Below, one piece after another: positions 8,538-17,832 of a stretch of DNA of 64,000 bases (its first letter is position 1; every line of letters begins with the position of its first letter). The DNA is from Beijerinckiaceae bacterium. GTDB lineage: Bacteria; Pseudomonadota; Alphaproteobacteria; Rhizobiales; Beijerinckiaceae. A program made the position numbers and the translations under genes. The notes under the pieces were generated by a model. That model did no database searches. It saw only the letters and a program-made list of their open reading frames with translations, and was not told the origin of the DNA. The DNA lies in contig CANJVX010000006.1 in the NCBI GenBank assembly GCA_947478405.1, positions 29,439 to 93,438 on the forward strand, given 5' to 3'.

Positions 8538-9479
8538 ATGAAAAAAAATGATCATTGGGACATTGACGGGCATTTGCTGCGCCTCTTCCTGACTGTTCTG
8601 GAGGAAGGCTCCATTACGGCGGCCGGAGCGCGGCTGGGGCTCACCCAATCGGCGGTGAGCCAGAACATCCAGCGCCTGCGGGAGATCACCCGCGACCCGC
8701 TCTTTGTGCGGGCCGGGCGCGGCATTCTGCCGACCGACCATGCCAAGGCTTTGGCAGACCCCGCCCAGCGGCTCTTGGAGGCCCTGCGGGACTTTTCGAG
8801 CGGTTCGCAATTCAGGCCCGAAAGCGCCGAAATTACCCTGACCATTGCCGCCAATGATTTCCAGCGTGACCTGCTGCTGCCAGCCTTGTTCCAGCGGCTC
8901 AGCGACAAAGTCCGCCATGTCAGCCTGCGCGCCATTCCGTCTAATTTGCCCAATGCGGAAATGCTGCGCACGGGGCGTTGTGATCTGCTGATCACGCCGC
9001 TGCCCCCGCAAGGCACGGACATTATGCAGAAGCATATCCTGCAAGATCATTATGCCTGCTATTACGACCCGACTGCGCGGGACGCACCACGTGACGCCGA
9101 TGACTATCTGCAAGCCCGCCACATCACCGTGGTCTATACGGATAATGAGCGGCTGAACTTCGACAAGATTCTAGAAGCCAGCGGCATTCGCCGCAACATT
9201 GCTGTTTCCGTGCCTAATTTTTCGGGTGTGCCCGCCTTTCTCAAAGGCACGCCGATGCTGGCCACCATGCCGCAATTATTGGCGGGCACTTTGATGCGCG
9301 ATTTCGCCTCCTGCCCCGTGCCACTCAAGGGCCGCACACCTGCCAATTTTGACCAATTGCCCATGTATCTGGCCTGGCACCGCCGCTCGCAAAATGATGC
9401 GGCACATCGCTATATTCGCGGACTGATCGAAGAGATCTCGCAAAAGCAATCTTCAACCCGCAGCCAGACAATCCGTTAA
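8538..9479 (+). CDS. LysR-family transcriptional regulator, divergent from pcaHG
   Basis: The 313-residue protein has the N-terminal winged helix-turn-helix of LysR (about residues 9-66: LRLFLTVLEEGSITAAGARLGL then QSAVSQNIQRLR) and the effector domain (from about residue 95: LTIAANDFQRDLLLPALFQRL, later RCDLLITPLPP and TMPQLLA). It faces pcaH across a short gap with a palindrome, so it most likely controls protocatechuate cleavage. Start choice is uncertain: ATG at 8538 (taken), ATG at 8529 and TTG at 8520 are all in frame and none has a strong ribosome site. It is not PcaQ-like by anything I can prove. Confidence 0.85.
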   Translation: MKKNDHWDIDGHLLRLFLTVLEEGSITAAGARLGLTQSAVSQNIQRLREITRDPLFVRAGRGILPTDHAKALADPAQRLLEALRDFSSGSQFRPESAEITLTIAANDFQRDLLLPALFQRLSDKVRHVSLRAIPSNLPNAEMLRTGRCDLLITPLPPQGTDIMQKHILQDHYACYYDPTARDAPRDADDYLQARHITVVYTDNERLNFDKILEASGIRRNIAVSVPNFSGVPAFLKGTPMLATMPQLLAGTLMRDFASCPVPLKGRTPANFDQLPMYLAWHRRSQNDAAHRYIRGLIEEISQKQSSTRSQTIR

Positions 9480-9606
9480 GCGCTACCATTCAAAATCAGC
9501 CTTCCCTGATTGTCTTTGCCCTCCTGAGGCGGGCGCCGGCTTGCCGCGCGGACACGAGCGCCGTAGCCTGTCCCCAGAGAACAAAAAAACATCTCGGGAG
9601 GAATCT

Positions 9607-10587
9607 ATGGCCCTGTCTCGCCGTCATCTTTTGAAGGCTGCCTCTGGTGCGGCTGCTTTGCCTTTGCTCGGCATTAAAGCCCAAGCGCAAAGCACTTATC
9701 CCAACAAACCCATCCGCCTCTATGTCGGCTTTGCGCCCGGCGGCTCCACGGATACGGTCGGCCGCCTGATTGGCCAATCACTCGGCGAGCGTCTCGGCCA
9801 ATCTTTCGTCATTGAAAATCGCCCCGGTGCCGGAACCAATATTGCAACCGAAGCCGCCATTCGCGCGACACCCGATGGCTATACACTTTTGATGGTCGGC
9901 CCATCCGCCGCGATCAACGCGACGCTCTACAAAGAGCTGAATTTTAATTTCCTGCGCGATGCAGCCCCCATTTCAAGCGTGGCGAGCCAAGCGCAAGTCA
10001 TGCTCGCCAATCCCAAACTCCCGTTCAAAAATGTCGGCGAATGTATTGCCTATGGCAAAGCCAATCCGGGCAAGCTGACCATTGCCTCTGCAGGCATTGG
10101 CTCCATCGGTCATTTGTCGGGCGAATTGTTCAAGATGAAAGCCGGCATTGAAATGGTGCATGTGCCATATCGTGGCGCAGCGCCAGCTTTGGCAGATCTT
10201 GTCAGCGGGCAGGTTGATATTTCTTTCGCAGGCATTGCAGGCGCTGTGGAGTTTGTGCGCGCGGGTACATTGCGCGCACTCGCTGTCTCAACCAAGACAC
10301 GCTCGGACAGCCTGCCAGACGTGCCAACCGTGGCAGAATTTGTGCCCGGCTATGAAAGCAATGACTGGTTTGGCATGGCGGCGCCCAAAAATACGCCGCC
10401 GGAAACTATCGCCCTGCTCAACAAAGAGATTGCAGCCTGCTTGGCTGATTCCAAATTGAAAGAACGCCTCAACCAATTGGGCTGCGCCCCGCTCGCCATG
10501 TCGCCACAAGATTTCGGCGCCTTGGTGCGGGACGACACGCAAAAATGGGGCGAGGTCATCCAGACCGCCAAGATCACCCCGATCTAA
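9607..10587 (+). CDS. TctC/Bug-family receptor with twin-arginine signal
   Basis: The 326-residue protein is the most canonical Bug protein of the window. It begins SRRHLLKAASGAAALPLLG, a twin-arginine (Tat) type signal ending near AQAQ (about residue 28). The mature part has YPNKPIRLYVGFAPGGSTD, ENRPGAGTNIA and SNDWFGMAAPKNTPPE, all standard family marks for carboxylate ligand binding. GGGAGGA four bases upstream fixes the ATG at 9607. It is a single gene between the LysR gene and a terminator, on the same strand as LysR. Its place beside pcaHG suggests an aromatic acid ligand, which is inference. Confidence 0.9.
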   Translation: MALSRRHLLKAASGAAALPLLGIKAQAQSTYPNKPIRLYVGFAPGGSTDTVGRLIGQSLGERLGQSFVIENRPGAGTNIATEAAIRATPDGYTLLMVGPSAAINATLYKELNFNFLRDAAPISSVASQAQVMLANPKLPFKNVGECIAYGKANPGKLTIASAGIGSIGHLSGELFKMKAGIEMVHVPYRGAAPALADLVSGQVDISFAGIAGAVEFVRAGTLRALAVSTKTRSDSLPDVPTVAEFVPGYESNDWFGMAAPKNTPPETIALLNKEIAACLADSKLKERLNQLGCAPLAMSPQDFGALVRDDTQKWGEVIQTAKITPI

Positions 10588-10589
10588 AA

Positions 10590-10623
10590 CAAAACGCCCC
10601 GGACAAAGGGGCGTTTCTTTTTT
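10590..10623. terminator. Bidirectional terminator
   Basis: AAACGCCCC at 10592-10600 pairs with GGGGCGTTT at 10608-10616, followed by TCTTTTTT. It lies between two convergent genes and can serve both. Confidence 0.8.
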
Positions 10624-12208
10624 AAGCGAGGCCAACGCAGTGGCGTAGAAGGTCTGCAGCAGGTCGATCCAATGTCTCACCCGACCAAACCACATATTGA
10701 TCGGGTCGCACCAGAACGAGTGCGGCTTCATAGGCCTCACGACCATGCGTGCGCGTGTCACGCAAAATATCAAAGGGTATCTTGAGCGCTTGCGCGGCAT
10801 CCGCAAAAGCTTTGACCTGCGCCTCATCGGCATCAAGCGCAATCAGCGTAAAACCTTGGCCCAAAGCATCAAAGGTCAATTCACCATCTGACAGCAGCAC
10901 GGGTGCCAGATGATGACCTGCGCGCGCCTTCACCTGATGCACGCCATGGGCGGAATTCTTGCCACCCAACGGCCCGAACATCACGGGCGAGCCTTCATAA
11001 TTGGGCTCATATTGCTGGAAGCGTGAGCCGATGTCGGTCTCGCGGCCCTTCCACGCGGCTTCAAACTCGGCACGATCACGCTCTGGATTGAAGCGATGCA
11101 AGAAATCCGCATCGCGCTTGATGCGCGAGGTGATGAAATCATTCGCCGTATCCCAGAACACCGGACGGCGCTCATCGCTATAGCTTTCGAGAAGCTTGTC
11201 CCCGCCCCAGCCCTGCACGCGTGCGGCGAGCTTCCAGCCCAGATTGACGATGTCTTCAAGGCCATTGTTAAGGCCAAAGCCGCCATAGGGTGGATGCGCA
11301 TGAGCGGCGTCACCTGCAATGAAAATGCGCCCGCGCTGATATTCATTGGCGACCGCCACGCGCATTTGCCAGAAGGACAAATGTTCGAAATCACAAGCAA
11401 CAGGAAGTCCAACGGCCTCTTGGATCAGACCCAGCGAGTCAAAAGTCTCTATCTTGGAGTCAGGCGGCACAGGTGCATGGAAAAACCAGCCATCAGGCAC
11501 ATCAATGCGGCCGAAGAATTGCCAATAGCCTTCAAGCTCGGGGCGAATGACGCGATAGGTAGAGCGCTCGGGAAAGCGCTTCATTTTCTCATCAAGCTCT
11601 GACGAGCGAAAGACGGCGAGCAACATGGTTTGCTCGTAATCTTGCGTGGTGCGCGCAAGGCCGATCTGATCGCGCACAGAAGACCGCGCGCCATCGCAGC
11701 CAACCAGATAATCACCCGTGATGATGCGCTGATCTGACCCATCCTCACGCGAAATTTCGACACTGACTTTCTGCGCATCCTGCGAGATAGTACCCGCCAC
11801 ATGGCCAAGCATGAGATTGACGCTTTTCAGCTCTTCAATCTTTTTGCGAAGAACCATTTCTGTCTGATATTGCGGCAGGCGCTCATTGTCTTGCGAATAG
11901 AAAGAGCGCACCAATTCACGACCAGCTGGCGCATGCCAATAATCGCTCATCAGATTGCCATAGGCGGTCAATTCGCCAATGGCATAGCCTTTGGGCATGA
12001 GGCGCGCCGCACGCATATCCTCCACCACGCCCCAGCGGGCGAAATGTTCCATCGTACGTTGTGTAAGATTTTGTCCTTTGGGAATGCGGCTCAAGGTCTC
12101 GCGCGGCTCGATTACCACGCACGAGACGCCCCGCAGACCTAGCGCGACGGCCAAACCAACACCCACTGGCCCGCCACCGACAATCACAACATCAAAATGA
12201 TCAGACAT
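10622..12208 (-). CDS. FAD-dependent aromatic hydroxylase (MhpA/phenol hydroxylase type)
   Basis: The 528-residue protein is a class A flavoprotein monooxygenase. It shows the FAD-binding VVIVGGGPVGVGLAVALG (about 6-23), the DG motif in VGCDGARSSVRDQIG, and the GD motif FIAGDAAHAHPPYGGFGLN, then a C-terminal thioredoxin-like domain with little conservation. Members hydroxylate phenolic acids with NAD(P)H and oxygen, for example 3-(3-hydroxyphenyl)propionate, resorcinol or chlorophenols. The next gene on the same strand upstream is a TctC receptor at 12242-13282, only 33 bases away, so the pair probably forms an operon for one substrate. Substrate is not predictable by eye. Confidence 0.88.
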   Translation of the reverse strand: MSDHFDVVIVGGGPVGVGLAVALGLRGVSCVVIEPRETLSRIPKGQNLTQRTMEHFARWGVVEDMRAARLMPKGYAIGELTAYGNLMSDYWHAPAGRELVRSFYSQDNERLPQYQTEMVLRKKIEELKSVNLMLGHVAGTISQDAQKVSVEISREDGSDQRIITGDYLVGCDGARSSVRDQIGLARTTQDYEQTMLLAVFRSSELDEKMKRFPERSTYRVIRPELEGYWQFFGRIDVPDGWFFHAPVPPDSKIETFDSLGLIQEAVGLPVACDFEHLSFWQMRVAVANEYQRGRIFIAGDAAHAHPPYGGFGLNNGLEDIVNLGWKLAARVQGWGGDKLLESYSDERRPVFWDTANDFITSRIKRDADFLHRFNPERDRAEFEAAWKGRETDIGSRFQQYEPNYEGSPVMFGPLGGKNSAHGVHQVKARAGHHLAPVLLSDGELTFDALGQGFTLIALDADEAQVKAFADAAQALKIPFDILRDTRTHGREAYEAALVLVRPDQYVVWSGETLDRPAADLLRHCVGLA

Positions 12209-12241
12209 TTTCTTCTCGTTCTAACTCTCTTGTCCGCGTGC

Positions 12242-13282
12242 TTAGCGCGCGGCTTCAGAAATCTGGCGCGCGCGCTCGATGACCTCAGGAGAAGCCGCAT
12301 AGACACGATTGAGGATCGACGCAATCTCATCCGCAAAAACCGGATCTACATCAATCGCCTGCTTTTCAGCTTCCGCCTTGTATTCGACATCCTTCATCGT
12401 CTCGGCAAAAGCCGCTCGCAGGGTGTTTGCACGATCAGCTGGCATATTTGCCGGACCTGCCAACGGCCAAGCGATCGCGAGTCGCGCCAAAAACACTTCA
12501 AGGAACTGGCGATCGGCCTGATCCTTCACCAGATCAAGCGCTGAGGCTACATTTGGCAGATCAACGGCTTTGGTAAGACCAAGCTGTAATTGCACATCGA
12601 TCTTTTTCTCAGGCACCCATGCCGGGCGCGCGACTTTCAGATAGCCCCAAGAAAGACCCGCCATGCCATCGGCTTCGCCGCGCTCAACTGCGAGCAACAA
12701 TTCGCTTGCACCAGGATAGCCGGTGACGATCTTCATCTTTGTCTTGAAGACGGCATTCATAATGAGCGGGAATGTCGCCGTGTCGGCGCCGCCACCAGAT
12801 GTGGCGATAACGACCTCCCGGCCCCTCAAATCATCCAGCGTTTTGAAATTGGCTTGTGTACGTGTGAAGACAAGATTGGTCTCGCGGCTCGGGCTGCCAA
12901 TCCATGTCAGAGTACGCGGATCAAATTGCGCCTGCTTGTTGCCCATCAGCGGCTCGAAGGGCGTGCCACGCGAGAAGGTCGCAATGGCTGTTCCATCCTT
13001 GGGTGCCAGATTGGCCATGTGGTTGATGGCCGTGAGCGAGCCAGCACCCGGCATATTCTGAACAATCACTTTCGGATTGCCGGGAATATGTTTGCCGATA
13101 TAGCGCCCAACTGCGCGGGCATTGAGGTCATAACCACCGCCGGGCGAAAAGCCGACGATGATGGACAGATTCTTGCCCTTGTAAAAATCTTCCACAGAAT
13201 CGGCGCGCGTATCGGTGGTGCCAAATGTGGCGCCTGCAAGAAGCGCCCATGCCGCCATGGCTCGTTTGGACCGTGTGCTCAT
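12242..13282 (-). CDS. TctC/Bug-family receptor, paired with the flavin hydroxylase
   Basis: The 346-residue exported protein begins with a signal peptide (to about TRADS, residue 29) and then DFYKGKNLSIIVGFSPGGGYD and IVQNMPGAGS. It belongs to the divergent Bug subgroup of this window that starts FYKGK and has a GGGYD turn in place of GGSTD; members here are at 21674, 25680, 28458, 43424 and 56151. GGGAGG stands eight bases before the ATG at 13282. It lies upstream of the hydroxylase gene in the same direction. Ligand unknown. Confidence 0.9.
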   Translation of the reverse strand: MSTRSKRAMAAWALLAGATFGTTDTRADSVEDFYKGKNLSIIVGFSPGGGYDLNARAVGRYIGKHIPGNPKVIVQNMPGAGSLTAINHMANLAPKDGTAIATFSRGTPFEPLMGNKQAQFDPRTLTWIGSPSRETNLVFTRTQANFKTLDDLRGREVVIATSGGGADTATFPLIMNAVFKTKMKIVTGYPGASELLLAVERGEADGMAGLSWGYLKVARPAWVPEKKIDVQLQLGLTKAVDLPNVASALDLVKDQADRQFLEVFLARLAIAWPLAGPANMPADRANTLRAAFAETMKDVEYKAEAEKQAIDVDPVFADEIASILNRVYAASPEVIERARQISEAAR

Positions 13283-13384
13283 ATTCCGTGCCTCCCGCTA
13301 CGCGCTCGCCCGCCATACGGGGCGCCATTATTCCGATGGGGAGGTTCTAGCCCTGCCATCAGCGGAAGCCAAGCGAAGTACCGA

Positions 13385-14488
13385 TCACGAGCGCGCGGGC
13401 GCCGCCTTGCGCACAAGAGCCGCACCTTTAACTTGCGCATAGACACTCATACCCTGCGACAACCCCAAGAGCCGCCAGGAACGGGCGGTGACACGCGACA
13501 GGAGACGCGCACCCTGCCCGTCTTCGCCAAGGCCAAGCAGCGCCACCATTTGATGTGCGCCGCTTTCCTGCACGCTCAAGATTTTGGCGCGGAACACATT
13601 CACAATCGTACTCTCGTTGGGTTGAACCAAAGCAAGGCTCACATCGCCTGCGAGAATGCGCAAACGTTGCGAGGCACCAATTGACAAAGGCGCCGAGGGG
13701 ACAAGGAAGCGCCCACCCGCAACAACCAGCGCCGCTATACCATCTTGCGCGTCGTAAGCCTCAACGTGCGCATCCAGACTGACCGCTGCCTCCTGGGAAG
13801 ACACGAGCGGCAAAGAAGGGTCGCTTTGTAAAGCGCTGAGCGGGCCTGCGGCCATCACTTGGCCTGCACGCATCAAGACCAGATGATCCGCCAAACGCTC
13901 CACTTCGCTCATGTCATGGCTGACATAAAGAACGGGGATAGCGAGGCTCTCATGCAGCCGCTCAAGGAAGGGAAGAATCTCGTCCTTGGTGAGACGGTCG
14001 AGGGCCGAGAGAGGCTCATCCATCAGCAAGATTTTGGGCTGCGAGAGAAGCGCACGGCCCATGGCCACGCGCTGGCGTTCACCACCCGACAAAGTTTCTG
14101 GCGCGCGATCCAGAAATGTTTCAATCCCCAAAAGCGTGACGACTTCGTCAAAACGAATGACATGATCTCTGGCCTGCTTTGGCGCGCCATACAGGAGATT
14201 GGCGCGGACGGACAAATGCGCAAACAGGCTGGATTCCTGAAAGACATAGCCCAGAGCCCGCCGATACACGGGGCGAAAATGATGCGCATCCTGCCAGACA
14301 TCACCGGCAATCGAACAATAGCCATCACGCAGATGCAACAGGCCTGCAACGCCACGCAGCACAGAAGTTTTGCCGCATCCAGAGGGACCAAAGAGCGCCG
14401 TCACGCCGTGTGCGGGCACTTCGAAAGCGGCATTGAGGGAAAATTGCCCCAGCTGGCCTGCCAAATGAACCTTGATCGTCGCGCTCAT
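13385..14488 (-). CDS. modC: Molybdate ABC transporter, ATP-binding protein
   Basis: The 367-residue ATPase has Walker [10 protein letters not shown] (about 34-42), the signature [16 protein letters not shown], Walker B ILLMDEP and the switch His in VLYVSHD. The C-terminal third is a molybdate-binding (Mop/TOBE) region, from about residue 285, which is specific to ModC. Its ATG overlaps the modB stop in ATGA, so the two are translationally coupled. It energises molybdate uptake. No molybdoenzyme gene is in the window. Confidence 0.93.
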   Translation of the reverse strand: MSATIKVHLAGQLGQFSLNAAFEVPAHGVTALFGPSGCGKTSVLRGVAGLLHLRDGYCSIAGDVWQDAHHFRPVYRRALGYVFQESSLFAHLSVRANLLYGAPKQARDHVIRFDEVVTLLGIETFLDRAPETLSGGERQRVAMGRALLSQPKILLMDEPLSALDRLTKDEILPFLERLHESLAIPVLYVSHDMSEVERLADHLVLMRAGQVMAAGPLSALQSDPSLPLVSSQEAAVSLDAHVEAYDAQDGIAALVVAGGRFLVPSAPLSIGASQRLRILAGDVSLALVQPNESTIVNVFRAKILSVQESGAHQMVALLGLGEDGQGARLLSRVTARSWRLLGLSQGMSVYAQVKGAALVRKAAPARS

Positions 14489-15171
14489 GAGGCGCGCCTC
14501 ATCATGCGCTTTTCAATCAGCATCATGGCCAGCACAACGCAGAAGGAGAAGACCACCATGCCCGCTGAAAGAAGATGCGCCTGCGTCCATTGCGATGTTT
14601 CGACATAGTCAAAAATTGCGACAGAAAGAACTTTCGTCTCGCCGGGAATATTGCCGCCGATCATCAAGACAACGCCGAATTCACCCACTGTATGCGCAAA
14701 CCCGAGGATCGCACCCGTAAGAAAACCGGGGCTTGCCAAAGGCACAGCCACAGTCCAAAAAGCACGCCATGGCGAGGCGCGCAAAGTCGCTGCGGCTTCA
14801 AGCGGGCGATCACCGATTGCTTCAAAAGCATTGCGAATGGGCTGCACCACAAAGGGGAGCGAAAAGAGCACCGAGCCAATCACAAGGCCCGTGAAAGAAA
14901 AGGCGAGTGTGCGCGCACCCCAGAGCGAGGCGAGCGCGCCACCGGGGCCTTGCGGGCCCAGCACGACGAGCAGATAAAAACCAAGCACTGTCGGGGGCAA
15001 AACGAGCGGCATGGCAACAATGGCTGCCAGAGCCTCTTTCCAAAGGCTTCTGGAACGCGCCAGCCACCAAGCGAGCGGTGTGCCGATAGCGAGCAGGATC
15101 AGCGTCGCGAAAGTCGCGAGCTTCAGGGTCAAAAAGACCGATTGCCAAATCTCTGCTGAAAATCCTGCCAT
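14485..15171 (-). CDS. modB: Molybdate ABC transporter, permease
   Basis: The 228-residue inner-membrane protein has about five hydrophobic segments and the ATPase-docking loop [22 protein letters not shown] (spanning about 127-148), where the EAA motif is seen. It is the molybdate channel between ModA and ModC. It follows modA by nine bases and overlaps modC by four. Confidence 0.93.
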   Translation of the reverse strand: MAGFSAEIWQSVFLTLKLATFATLILLAIGTPLAWWLARSRSLWKEALAAIVAMPLVLPPTVLGFYLLVVLGPQGPGGALASLWGARTLAFSFTGLVIGSVLFSLPFVVQPIRNAFEAIGDRPLEAAATLRASPWRAFWTVAVPLASPGFLTGAILGFAHTVGEFGVVLMIGGNIPGETKVLSVAIFDYVETSQWTQAHLLSAGMVVFSFCVVLAMMLIEKRMMRRAS

Positions 15172-15180
15172 GTCTTCCGC

Positions 15181-15933
15181 TTAACTCACACCCGACACAT
15201 AGCCGAATTTTTCGATGATCGCACGCGCCTCCGAGCTTTTGAGAAAGGCCAGAAAGGCTTTCGCGACCGCATCACTCTGGCCCGCTTTCAAAAGCACCGC
15301 ATCTTGCCGGATTTCAGAATAAAGCGCTTGCGGGACCAACCAACGCGAGCCACCGCTTTGACCCACCAATTGCGAGAGCGCGACAAAGCCCAATTCTGCA
15401 TTGCCACTGTCGATGAATTGGTAAGTCTGGGCAATCGAATTGCCCATCACGATTTTGGATTTCAGCGCATCATTGAGCTTCAGCGATTTCAGCACATCGA
15501 GCGCGGCTACGCCATAAGGTGCCGCTGCGGGATTAGCGATGGCGATTTTCGAAAAAGCCTGCGCCTGCAAAGTCGCCTCACCATTCACAAAGGCCGGATT
15601 CTTGCTCCAAAGAACAAGCTTGCCGATGGCATAAGTGAAGCGTGTGTCGGACAAGGCGAGGCCCTCTGCAGCAAGAGCTTTGGGACGCTCCTCATCGGCA
15701 GAGAGAAACACTTTGAACGGTGCGCCTTGCTGGATTTGCGCCAGCAATTGACCAGACGACCCGAAGCTCAACACGGCCTCATGCCCCGTCTTGGCTTTGA
15801 AGGTGACCGCGATCTCTTTGGCAGCATCGGCAAAATTAGCCGCCACCGCGACATGCGTGGAGCCAGCAAGAGCTGGCACGCCACCCATCACAAAAGCTTC
15901 AAAAGACACCCAAAAACAGACGAGAAAGCGCAC
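15181..15933 (-). CDS. modA: Molybdate-binding periplasmic protein
   Basis: The 250-residue exported protein binds molybdate. It has a signal peptide to about residue 27 and the family segments VAVAANFADAAKEIA, LSFGSSGQLLAQIQQGAPFKVF (split), SADEERPKAL and GNAELGFVALSQL. I start it at the GTG at 15933 because GGAGGA lies six bases upstream; a TTG further out would swallow this site. It is the first gene of modABC. A terminator for the divergently placed FAH gene lies just upstream. Confidence 0.92.
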   Translation of the reverse strand: MRFLVCFWVSFEAFVMGGVPALAGSTHVAVAANFADAAKEIAVTFKAKTGHEAVLSFGSSGQLLAQIQQGAPFKVFLSADEERPKALAAEGLALSDTRFTYAIGKLVLWSKNPAFVNGEATLQAQAFSKIAIANPAAAPYGVAALDVLKSLKLNDALKSKIVMGNSIAQTYQFIDSGNAELGFVALSQLVGQSGGSRWLVPQALYSEIRQDAVLLKAGQSDAVAKAFLAFLKSSEARAIIEKFGYVSGVS

Positions 15934-15965
15934 GCGGTGATCCTCCGAAGCCAAAACTATACATG

Positions 15966-15994
15966 AAAAAAGCCGCCCGGCGAGGGCGGCTTTT
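15966..15994 (-). terminator. Terminator after the FAH-family gene
   Basis: GCCGCCC at 15972-15978 pairs with GGGCGGC at 15984-15990 around five bases; the A run at 15966-15971 gives the U tract of the minus-strand transcript. Confidence 0.8.
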
Positions 15995-16021
15995 CACAAG
16001 GTCTTTGCAATGAGGAGAGCC

Positions 16022-16867
16022 TCAGGCTTCCTGTACAACCGTGTTGTGCAACAGGCCGACGCCGTCGATTTCGATATCGACCTTATCACCCGCCACCAGA
16101 TAGAGCGGCGGTGTGCGGCGATCACCCACGCCACCCGGCGTGCCGGTGACGATGACATCGCCTGTCTGCAGCGTGGTAAAGCCTGAAATATATTCGATAA
16201 GATCTTCGATGGAGAAGATCATCTGCGCGAGGCTCGCGCGCTGCATCTGCTCGCCATTGACGCGTGTGGTAAGGAACGTCTTGGCGCGATCGCCCAGCGC
16301 ATCCGCCGTGACCATCCACGGACCAAAGGCGCCTGTATTGTCAAAATTCTTGCCCGGCGTCCAATGATGCGTGTGGCGCTGCCAATCGCGCATCGTGCCA
16401 TCATTATAGCAAGCGTAACCACCCACATGTTTCAGCGCATCGGCTTTGGAAATATAACGACCCGGCTTACCGATGATGACGGCGAGCTCGCCTTCATAAT
16501 CGAGCTTTTCGGTCACCTTGGCGCGCACCAGCGGATCACCATGGGCCATTTGCGAATTGGCACCGCGCATGAAGAGTACCGGCTTTTCAGAATCGGGGCG
16601 GTTCATTTCCTTGACGTGATCCTGATAGTTCAGGCCTACGCAAATGATCTTGCCGGGATTGGGAATGACGGGCAGAAGCTTCACATCTGTATATTTCAGC
16701 TCGGTGCCGGTGGCGGCCTTGCCAAATTCCGCAGACGCCATGAAATCCTTCAGCGTCGGCAGTTGCGGGCGCGAGGCACCCAGATCAATCAAGCAATCGC
16801 CATCAACGATGCCGTAAGAGGCACGACCGTCTTTTGTTTGGAAGCTGGCATATTTCATCTGGCTCAT
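16022..16867 (-). CDS. Fumarylacetoacetate hydrolase-family protein
   Basis: The 281-residue protein belongs to the FAH family of metal-dependent C-C hydrolases, decarboxylases and hydratases. Seen are ICVGLNYQDHVKE, the metal-binding Glu pair in LDYEGELAVIIG, DGTMRDWQRHTHHWTPGKNFD (about 158-178), and TGTPGGVGDRRTPP. Members act on acylpyruvates such as fumarylpyruvate, late in gentisate or homogentisate breakdown, and the window holds gentisate-dioxygenase-like genes 35-45 kb away; a link is only a guess. AAGAAGGG precedes the ATG. It is followed by its own terminator. Confidence 0.88.
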   Translation of the reverse strand: MSQMKYASFQTKDGRASYGIVDGDCLIDLGASRPQLPTLKDFMASAEFGKAATGTELKYTDVKLLPVIPNPGKIICVGLNYQDHVKEMNRPDSEKPVLFMRGANSQMAHGDPLVRAKVTEKLDYEGELAVIIGKPGRYISKADALKHVGGYACYNDGTMRDWQRHTHHWTPGKNFDNTGAFGPWMVTADALGDRAKTFLTTRVNGEQMQRASLAQMIFSIEDLIEYISGFTTLQTGDVIVTGTPGGVGDRRTPPLYLVAGDKVDIEIDGVGLLHNTVVQEA

Positions 16868-17002
16868 CCCTTCTTGTCCGAGGAATTTCTCCCACGCCCA
16901 TCAGCGCCCGAGGGAAGCTCGAGGCACGATAGCAAGTCAGCAGAGCCTATAAGGGGAAGGTCCGCCCTTGGCAATCGCGGGCGGGGTTTAGTGCGCGCTC
17001 GG

Positions 17003-17022
17003 GATCACTTTTCAGGGGGCAG
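17003..17022. repeat. Short exact repeat, possible insertion-element end (copy 1)
   Basis: The sequence GATCACTTTTCAGGGGGCAG occurs here and again at 63340-63359 in the same orientation, with one more shared G before it. Flanks are unrelated. In the second copy it cuts off a gene, so I read it as the end of a lost insertion element. Otherwise the gap 16868-17235 holds nothing I can name; a 78-codon open frame at 17084-17320 overlaps the next gene and shows no family features. Confidence 0.5.
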
Positions 17023-17235
17023 CCCATTTAACCTGCGGCGAACTCATGATCTTTGGCGCGGCTGGTAAAGTGGTCGTCAGACTTTGGCTATTCTGGAAGA
17101 GGCCAGGCCCTCCAGAAAGCTGCTTTACGCAGGCAAAGATTGGACAGATTATGACTTTGGTCCTTTATTCATAACCCTCCTGACGGAACAGGTTCCTTCA
17201 CGCATTTATGCGCATATGAAAGGCAAAAAAAGCAC

Positions 17236-17760
17236 ATGGCGCGCATTCCCTATGCCCAGCCCGACACGCCCGAGCGCAAAGCGATTGCGGAACGCATCAT
17301 CCGCGAACGCGGTTCACTGATGCATCTTTATAAAATGCTACTCAACAGCGCGCCCATCGCGGAAGGCTGGCTGACCTATCTCACCGCCATTCGCCAGAAA
17401 TGTAAACTCGAGGGTGACATCCGCGAAATGGTCATCATGCGCGTCGCCTTCGTCAATGGCGCGAGCTATGAGGCAGATCAGCATGCCCCCATTGCCTTGC
17501 GCGAAGGCCTGACACAAGCGCAAGTTGATGCGCTGCATGATTGGGAAGGCGCGACCTGCTTCACCGATGCGCAACGTGCCGTACTCGCCTATTGCGATAC
17601 GATGACAAAGAAAATTCAGGTGCCTGACGACATTTATAACAGCGTAGCTAAATTCTTTGATGCAGAACAGATGGTCGAACTCACCGCCACCATCGCTGCC
17701 TATAATATGGTCTCGCGTTTTCTTGAGGCACTACAAGTCCACTCGCACGATAATCATTGA
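17236..17760 (+). CDS. Carboxymuconolactone decarboxylase/AhpD-family protein
   Basis: The 174-residue all-helical protein has the CMD/AhpD domain: IREMVIMRVAFVNGASYE (about 67-84, where AhpD-type peroxidatic members have Cys-X-X-Cys), followed by a basic-acidic helix and FTDAQRAVLAYCDTMT. The Cys pair is absent, so peroxidase activity is unlikely and a lactone decarboxylase-like or unknown role fits better. The ribosome site is weak (AAAGG some 12 bases upstream), so the start is only moderately sure. It converges on the PrpF-family gene. Confidence 0.8.
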   Translation: MARIPYAQPDTPERKAIAERIIRERGSLMHLYKMLLNSAPIAEGWLTYLTAIRQKCKLEGDIREMVIMRVAFVNGASYEADQHAPIALREGLTQAQVDALHDWEGATCFTDAQRAVLAYCDTMTKKIQVPDDIYNSVAKFFDAEQMVELTATIAAYNMVSRFLEALQVHSHDNH

Positions 17761-17786
17761 GATGTACACACCTCTCAATTTTTAAA

Positions 17787-17816
17787 CAAAAAGCCTCCCA
17801 AACGGGCGGCTTTTTA
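17787..17816. terminator. Terminator between CMD and PrpF-family genes
   Basis: AAAGCC and GGCTTT arms with inner CCC/GGG (one T-C mismatch) around AAAC, flanked by A and T runs on both sides, at the meeting point of two convergent genes. Confidence 0.7.
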
Positions 17817-17832
17817 TTGCGCGTGAAAATGA

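Noticed and set aside
12590..13684. Long 364-codon plus-strand frame
   Set aside because: Antisense to a clear TctC gene and modC; product is rich in Arg, His and Ala without any family pattern.
17084..17320. 78-codon plus-strand frame before the CMD gene
   Set aside because: Overlaps the true gene in another frame and has no family signs.
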